From Chlorophyllum brunneum (lineage: Eukaryota > Basidiomycota > Agaricomycetes > Agaricales > Agaricaceae), in NCBI GenBank assembly GCA_963576785.1, contig OY756140.1:558001-622000 (forward strand): DNA of 64,000 nucleotides, given 5' to 3'. The notes below the pieces were generated by a model that saw only the letters and a program-made list of their open reading frames with translations, was not told the DNA's origin and did not search any database. Positions 59,229 to 64,000 of this stretch are shown here, piece after piece. The translations under genes were made by a program, and so were the position numbers. The number at the start of each line of letters is the position of its first letter. Position 1 is the stretch's first letter.

Positions 59229-61276
59229 TCATGCTGTAACATTACAAAGCTTATGACCAAACAGTGTGAGTGGCGCAGAAACCGGGCTTTGTGGGACACA
59301 TACGTTATCAATAAGTTGTGCGGCGGCGATCCGAGACATGGAGTTGGTTGAAAAATCAACATTGTGCCTATAGCTCAAAAAGGGTTGCAGATCCGGTTCT
59401 TCCGGACGTAAATCCTCCAAGTCCTGCATGCCGGAAAGGATAACTCGAGCGCTGGGCCTTTCTCCCGGACATTTATCCCAACACAATGACATCAGCGACC
59501 ACACGTTGTCCGTCAAACCACGGGTTACGCAGGATCGAAAGGCGTCTCCGGTAGGCCTTGTCGGTGTTTCACCCCTCGCGATCTTGCACATGACTGTGTA
59601 CTGGGCTCCGAATTCATAAAAGGGTAGCTGTTCCACAAAAATCTAGATTTACTAGTTCAGGTTCCCATTTAGCCATGGAGAAACTCATTCTTACCTCGTA
59701 GCAAACACAGCCAAATGCATATATATCGCTGGCAGCCGACCTATGGATTGTGGATGAAGTAGGTAGGAAATATAGTAGTTCTGGGGCCTCGAAACGGTAA
59801 GTTGCGCCCCGATGGCCAGTGGTCTCAAGCATTGTCGGTCCGGTGGCTGCACTATCACTGATTGATGCAAGCCCGAAATCTGTAAGACATGCGCGACCAT
59901 GATTTGTGACGAGGATGTTATCCTAAGTGTAGTTTCAGCCACGTCGTCGAGAATAAGCCAAGGTAGGTGATGGGAAATTCACACATACACTCTTCAAGTC
60001 CCCGTGAACAATCATATTGTCGTGCATGTATGATAGACCTGAGACAATGTCCTTCATCTTTCGGCAGCCAATGAGATTGGGGTTCCAACATAAGTAAACC
60101 TTTAAACTCACTAACAAGACCCTATTTACGTGAGGGTGCTCTCGAAGATAGTTACGGAGGTGTCCATGTTCCATCCACGGAGAAACAAGGCTGATGTCCT
60201 CGTAGATCCCATCCCATTGGTGAACACCGTAGAAGGCAAGGATATTTGGATGTCGTAATTGCCCCCAAACAATGATCTCGCGTATGAAAGACTATTGCCA
60301 TTGGTTAATCGACAGTCATCTGAGAGATATGTTGAAACGCACCTTCACATACGGATCGTTCTCTGCTCCTGGGCGTGACCTTGGTACCTTGAGGCACAAT
60401 TTATGACCCCCCATGGTGCCGTTAAATATATCCCCAAAGGCACCACAAGTTACTGGTTTCATTTCTGGTTGTACATTGGCGGAAAGGATGGATGATAGAG
60501 GATAGCGGCCGCTTGCAGTAGAAAGCCGAAGTAGAGTCACCAATAATTCCCGCCTGGCCTCTCCGGTAATCTGGGAGAAGGTCAAGAGCTACGGTGGATA
60601 TCAATACATTTAGTTCCAGAATTTAGATTGGCCTACGTGGTGAAGGAGATCAAGAAGAACTTGAATGTTAGTATGATCATGCCCTAGTATACTCTGACAT
60701 TTATTTTCATCGCGTATAATCACCAGTAATCGTCGGTACAAAGACAGATCGTTCTCTGTGAGTTGAACGGCGCAGAAATTGCTGGAAATTTCGGAAAACT
60801 CCAAGGATGGTGGGTTAGAATTCCGTTCAGGCTCAGGGTTAATCTCCTGTATTGAACAAATGAGAATCACTCTCGGGACAGTAGGGAGAGAATACAGGGT
60901 CTGCATCTAAGGGATCAAAAATGTTACTCACTCTAGGTTGCATTAGTCCATCTCTATCTATGGCCTCAACCCAGGATGAGCTCATGTAAAATTTGAGCTG
61001 TCGGAAAATGAGTTCGACCACCTCTGGAAGGAAGGTAAGCAAGAGTAAGAAGGCTAGTTCGAACACCATTATGACGGAGGCGGCTTCGTGCAAGTGCGTT
61101 TGAAAAGATTTGAGAACCGCTGCGGATGAAAGACACGGTGTCTGCGAAGCAAGCCGCATTTCGAAGATAAATACTTTTCCGAGGGTTGAGCGCTTGACAA
61201 ACTTCACTAGCCATCTATCATTGACGCGTCGACGAAGGCTCCATCCGATTAAGGTGCCACAGCCTGTCTGTCCCAT
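59229..61276 (-). CDS. Tyrosine-kinase-like (TKL) family protein kinase
   Basis: Kinase motifs in order: PVTCGAFGDIFNGTMGG (glycine loop), HKLCLKVPR (ATP Lys), IREII (helix C Glu), EHGHLRNYLREHP, the catalytic loop IVHGDLKSDNILV, LTDFGLASI (DFG), FEAPELLYF (APE), SDIYAFGCVCYE and LCWDKCPGERPSARVI. All catalytic residues are present, but HRD is HGD (non-RD), so activation-loop phosphorylation may not be needed. The closest groups are the TKL-like kinases that are greatly expanded in agaricomycetes. The N-terminal 200 residues have a hydrophobic segment (VIMVFELAFLLLLTFL) and a helical region (LLVIIRDENKCQSILGHDHT) of unknown role. The start ATG at 61276 is uncertain. The C-terminal 50 residues follow the kinase fold with no known motif. 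At least eight exons; edges approximate. Confidence 0.82.
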
Positions 61277-62927
61277 TCCAAGCTACTGTCCCAATGCTAA
61301 ACACTGCCATCTCCCCATAGTCCGATATTACGCATCATGCATCATGATTAGCCATGCTTCTAATGCACTTCGGAGGAACCCCCAGCCCTCAACGTCGTGA
61401 GATTTCATCAGTGGGCTCTACAAAATCTCAGTTATCTCTGGTGTCGGAGCAAGTTCCGACTTGTAGTCCTGGATGCAGTTTCCGAGCTTTGAAGTCTGTG
61501 TGATGTGCTGGGTTAGTTGTCGGGAAGTGTGATAGAAGCGGTTAAAGGTGCTGTTCATCCCATAGTCGTTTATGGGGGATAACTAAGCCAGCCAGACTCC
61601 GGAGAAATGTTGGCTGGGAGGCGGGACTGTGGGAGTATTGTCTAACTATCAATACCCGAGCGATGCGGTCGTCCGGTGATCTGCCCACTAATCAACCTTG
61701 ATCAACGTTCAACCACAGCCCACGCTGCTAGCGCCTTCCTCATTTTTTGGCGCGCGAACTCTTCTTGTGGTTTCACCAAGGTATCCTGTGTCATTAGTGC
61801 TGGATACACAAATGTATAGGCACTGGTTGAGGGTCACATACTAATGGTGGAGCTTGTGCCAAGGGGGAGAGAGGCTGACTCTCTAAACCACCCCTGTGAA
61901 GCGAGCATCCCAACACGAAAGCCCAGAGGCTCACCAAAACGGATACTTACGGTCACACCAAGGTGTGTTCTCAGTTGTCTATTCAAGGGTGGTACACATA
62001 TCGAGGTTATACAGAAGAGAGACATGTTGATCATCAGTAGTCGAAGAGTAAGATAAGATAATTGGTTGTTAGTCACGTGCCAGCGTGAACGGTCGGGCTT
62101 CCGCAATGGTTGCTCAGCTGATTAGAATATCAGTGCTCAATCTGGAGCGACAATCTTAATGCATAACATAACCCCCCCCCCAGATTATTAGATGCTCATA
62201 CTGTAGTTTCTGGGACTAAGTGGCCCGGGCTACCCTGCACCAGCTCAGTGTTCACCAACAGAATGCTTCATTGTCCCAGCAACAACAGTGAGAGAAGCAT
62301 TCATGCTGTCCTTACTTCGGAACAAGTATGTACTATGATTTGATGATCACAATCTCTGGACTATAACTGCTCAGCCACTTGTCCCAGCAGGCCTTAGCTC
62401 AACATTCAATGCTTCGACTTCTCAGTCTCGGTGTTGAGGAGAGACCGAACTATCTATGCTTTCCATCCTGTGGTACTAGTAAGTAGTGTCATATAAGCTT
62501 TGGTCTACAGTATGTGGGAAGTACGAGGTTCATCTTCACGTGCGAGTGATGGACCCGCGCTTGGTTCGATCCCTCAGACCTCTCTTTCAGACAGACCTCA
62601 CACAACCCAACTTTTTATGCAGTGTGTTGATTTACCCAGTGATACGGTTTAGACGGAACAGCTCTCCCTCAAGGGCCCATACTTTGGACAGTCAGAGATG
62701 ACCGCGACAAGAGCGCAGACGAACGCCGGCCCTGAAACAATTATTCGTGCATATCTTAAGGACCACGAGGGAGAACGATGATGCCTCCCAAAGGTCGCAA
62801 ACCATAGCTAAATACGCGTATACAATCACGCACAACTGCCCAAATCCCGAAAAAAAAAGAATAAAATAACCCACCAACAATAACCCCAGTACAAAGCCAG
62901 AACCCACCAAACCGAAAAGAATACTTC
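61277..62927. other. Long intergenic region
   Basis: 1.65 kb without a supported gene. It contains a run of ten or more C near 62171-62180. Open frames at about 61834-62106 on both strands mirror each other and have no family features. It should hold the kinase promoter and the 3' end of the VASt-domain gene. Confidence 0.45.
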
Positions 62928-64000
62928 TCAATCCAATGACTCTAAATTCTCATTTTGCACTTCCCTCAAACCCTCTTTCATAAGTTTTATCCGTTCCTCC
63001 AGTTGGTCCAAAACACCCCGCATCTCCTCAGCTTCCCTCATCCACCCCACAACCGATCCAGGAACGATACCAGGAGGCACCCATGGAATCCCTTCCTTCG
63101 ACGAAGAAGATGAAGGAAGAGGAGAATCCTTAGACTGCTGTTGCTTCCCAAGTTCATCCCACAAAGCCGTCACAACACCTTGCACCCACTTCTCCCTCTC
63201 CTCCATCTTCTTCATCTCCTTCCTCCTCCCAGCCTCTTCTCTCGATCCCATCAAAATCACCGACCAAAGGTTACTTATAACTAAAGCGACGATCACGAAC
63301 CACATGATCGTCGTACTGGAAGATTGTTCCCAAGCATCACGAATAAGTTCCAATGCATCTTTCGTACTGCGAATCGCAACTTGCGATGCGCCTTCGAATG
63401 TATCCCAAGCCCATTGTAAACCACGTTGATTTCTCTCTTTTTCTCGTCGTTTGTTCGCTTCTTCTGATGAGAGTTTCTCACTTGGAGTTGGGAGTGTACC
63501 TAGACTAGGTGCGACTTCGGGGAGGACCGAAGCGTCGATGCCTTCTGGTACGAATTCGGATTGGTGTTCTTGAATGTATTTCCGCATGGCAGTTTCCAAG
63601 TCGGCGTGATAGGTCTTTTGTCCATCAATCGCAGATTTTTCAATGATGGCTACAAGAACATTAACATCTAAATAGCTCCAGCGAAGGGACTGATAGTACT
63701 CACACCTAATGAAACTGCGACCTGTCCATTCTACCTGAGTGGTTACAAGTACTCTTGTCGATATCGAGCTCGCCCATGTCATACACGTTTTTGTCCTGAC
63801 CGAGAATACACCACCACTGGGTACGTCGGGTGTTCGTGTCGTGGTATTAGTTGAGATGTATTCCTCGCTGTTGTTATATACCATTTCGTCCGTAATTTCG
63901 CATTTTGTCGACCTTGGTCCGACACTTGCGTTTAGGGGTTTGATGTAAGACATATGCCGTGTAAGAAGATTAGATCCAGGTGCAGTAGGTTGCCAATCCG
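62928..64000 (-). CDS. VASt-domain membrane protein (Lam/Ysp-type), 5' end cut by window edge
   Basis: The frame is open to the right edge (DWQPTAPGSNLLTRHMSYIK), so the true start lies outside. The VASt (START-like) domain reads MSYIKPLNASVGPRSTKCEI, TDEMVYNNSEEYISTNTTTR, TPDVPSGGVFSVRTKTCMTW and, after one intron (donor GTGAGT), SIIEKSAIDGQKTYHADLET. Then comes a linker, one membrane helix (TTIMWFVIVALVISNLWSVI) and a charged coiled coil (EEMRGVLDQLEERIKLMKEG). GRAM-VASt proteins sit at ER contact sites and carry sterols between membranes; Lam/Ysp2 and the Aster proteins are the known cases. The expected N-terminal GRAM domain would be beyond the window. About 330 residues are visible. Confidence 0.8.
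   Translation of the reverse strand, partial: DWQPTAPGSNLLTRHMSYIKPLNASVGPRSTKCEITDEMVYNNSEEYISTNTTTRTPDVPSGGVFSVRTKTCMTWASSISTRVLVTTQVEWTGRSFIRCEYYQSLRWSYLDVNVLVAIIEKSAIDGQKTYHADLETAMRKYIQEHQSEFVPEGIDASVLPEVAPSLGTLPTPSEKLSSEEANKRREKERNQRGLQWAWDTFEGASQVAIRSTKDALELIRDAWEQSSSTTIMWFVIVALVISNLWSVILMGSREEAGRRKEMKKMEEREKWVQGVVTALWDELGKQQQSKDSPLPSSSSSKEGIPWVPPGIVPGSVVGWMREAEEMRGVLDQLEERIKLMKEGLREVQNENLESLD

Noticed and set aside
62171..62180. C homopolymer run
   Set aside because: Short, common simple sequence with no linked feature.
62563..62573. GGTTCGATCCC, resembling a tRNA B box
   Set aside because: The flanking bases do not form a T stem, and no A box or acceptor stem lies at the right distance.

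Overview
The window is nuclear DNA of a filamentous basidiomycete, most likely an agaricomycete (mushroom-forming) fungus. Genes are dense and sit on both strands. Almost every one is cut by several GT-AG introns of about 45-70 bases. The gene set is fungal: a DASH kinetochore subunit, a chitin synthase, a Whi2-like protein, a non-canonical G-alpha subunit, a tyrosine-kinase-like kinase, a DM9-vWA protein and a VASt-domain protein. I see no mitochondrial or viral genes, no rRNA or tRNA I can support, no CRISPR and no intact transposon. All gene models below were spliced by eye from the DNA, checking phase at each junction wherever exon coordinates are given. Gene spans include introns.

Layout. 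1-2181 (-): Gly/Asn/Ser-rich low-complexity protein running off the left edge. 3237-5769 (+): large atypical G-alpha. 6419-7512 (+): mitochondrial-type RidA. 7703-8765 (-): proteasome alpha-5. 9065-10373 (+): inositol monophosphatase. 10929-22181: four genes linked to plant-polymer sugars, namely an MFS sugar transporter (+), a secreted 901-residue DUF5695-like protein (-), a GH51 alpha-L-arabinofuranosidase (+) and an SGNH/GDSL esterase (+). 22357-24335 (+): DASH subunit Ask1. 24432-26251 (-): DM9-like plus vWA protein. 28240-31278 (-): disordered Ser/Pro/Arg-rich protein. 31427-32629 (-): Whi2-like. 33595-38241 (-): class IV-like chitin synthase. 39802-41477 (+): CRAL-TRIO (Sec14-like) protein. 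42988-47366 (-): 1,421-residue disordered protein. 48172-50983 (+): CorA-like metal transporter. 51180-51914 (-): GPI-anchored surface protein. 53721-54723 (-): homeodomain protein. 55753-58559 (+): copper amine oxidase. 59229-61276 (-): TKL-like kinase. 62928-64000 (-): VASt-domain membrane protein, running off the right edge.

How the genes may work together. The block 10929-22181 looks like a small carbohydrate-use cluster: extracellular arabinose release (GH51), de-esterification (SGNH hydrolase), a second secreted candidate glycan enzyme (DUF5695-like, divergent from GH51 over a 559-bp shared promoter region) and uptake (MFS transporter). The remaining genes are mostly housekeeping or signalling genes with no obvious joint pathway.

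The most unusual signals are: (1) the G-alpha has Ala where the catalytic switch II Gln should be, has no N-terminal myristoylation glycine, and carries a large insertion; (2) very small exons (3 to 20 nt) recur in at least seven genes, so automated models of this region are likely to be wrong at those places; (3) the DM9-like plus vWA fusion; (4) a 43-nt T tract in a gene-poor 1.8-kb interval. I did not find an unmistakable new multi-gene system.
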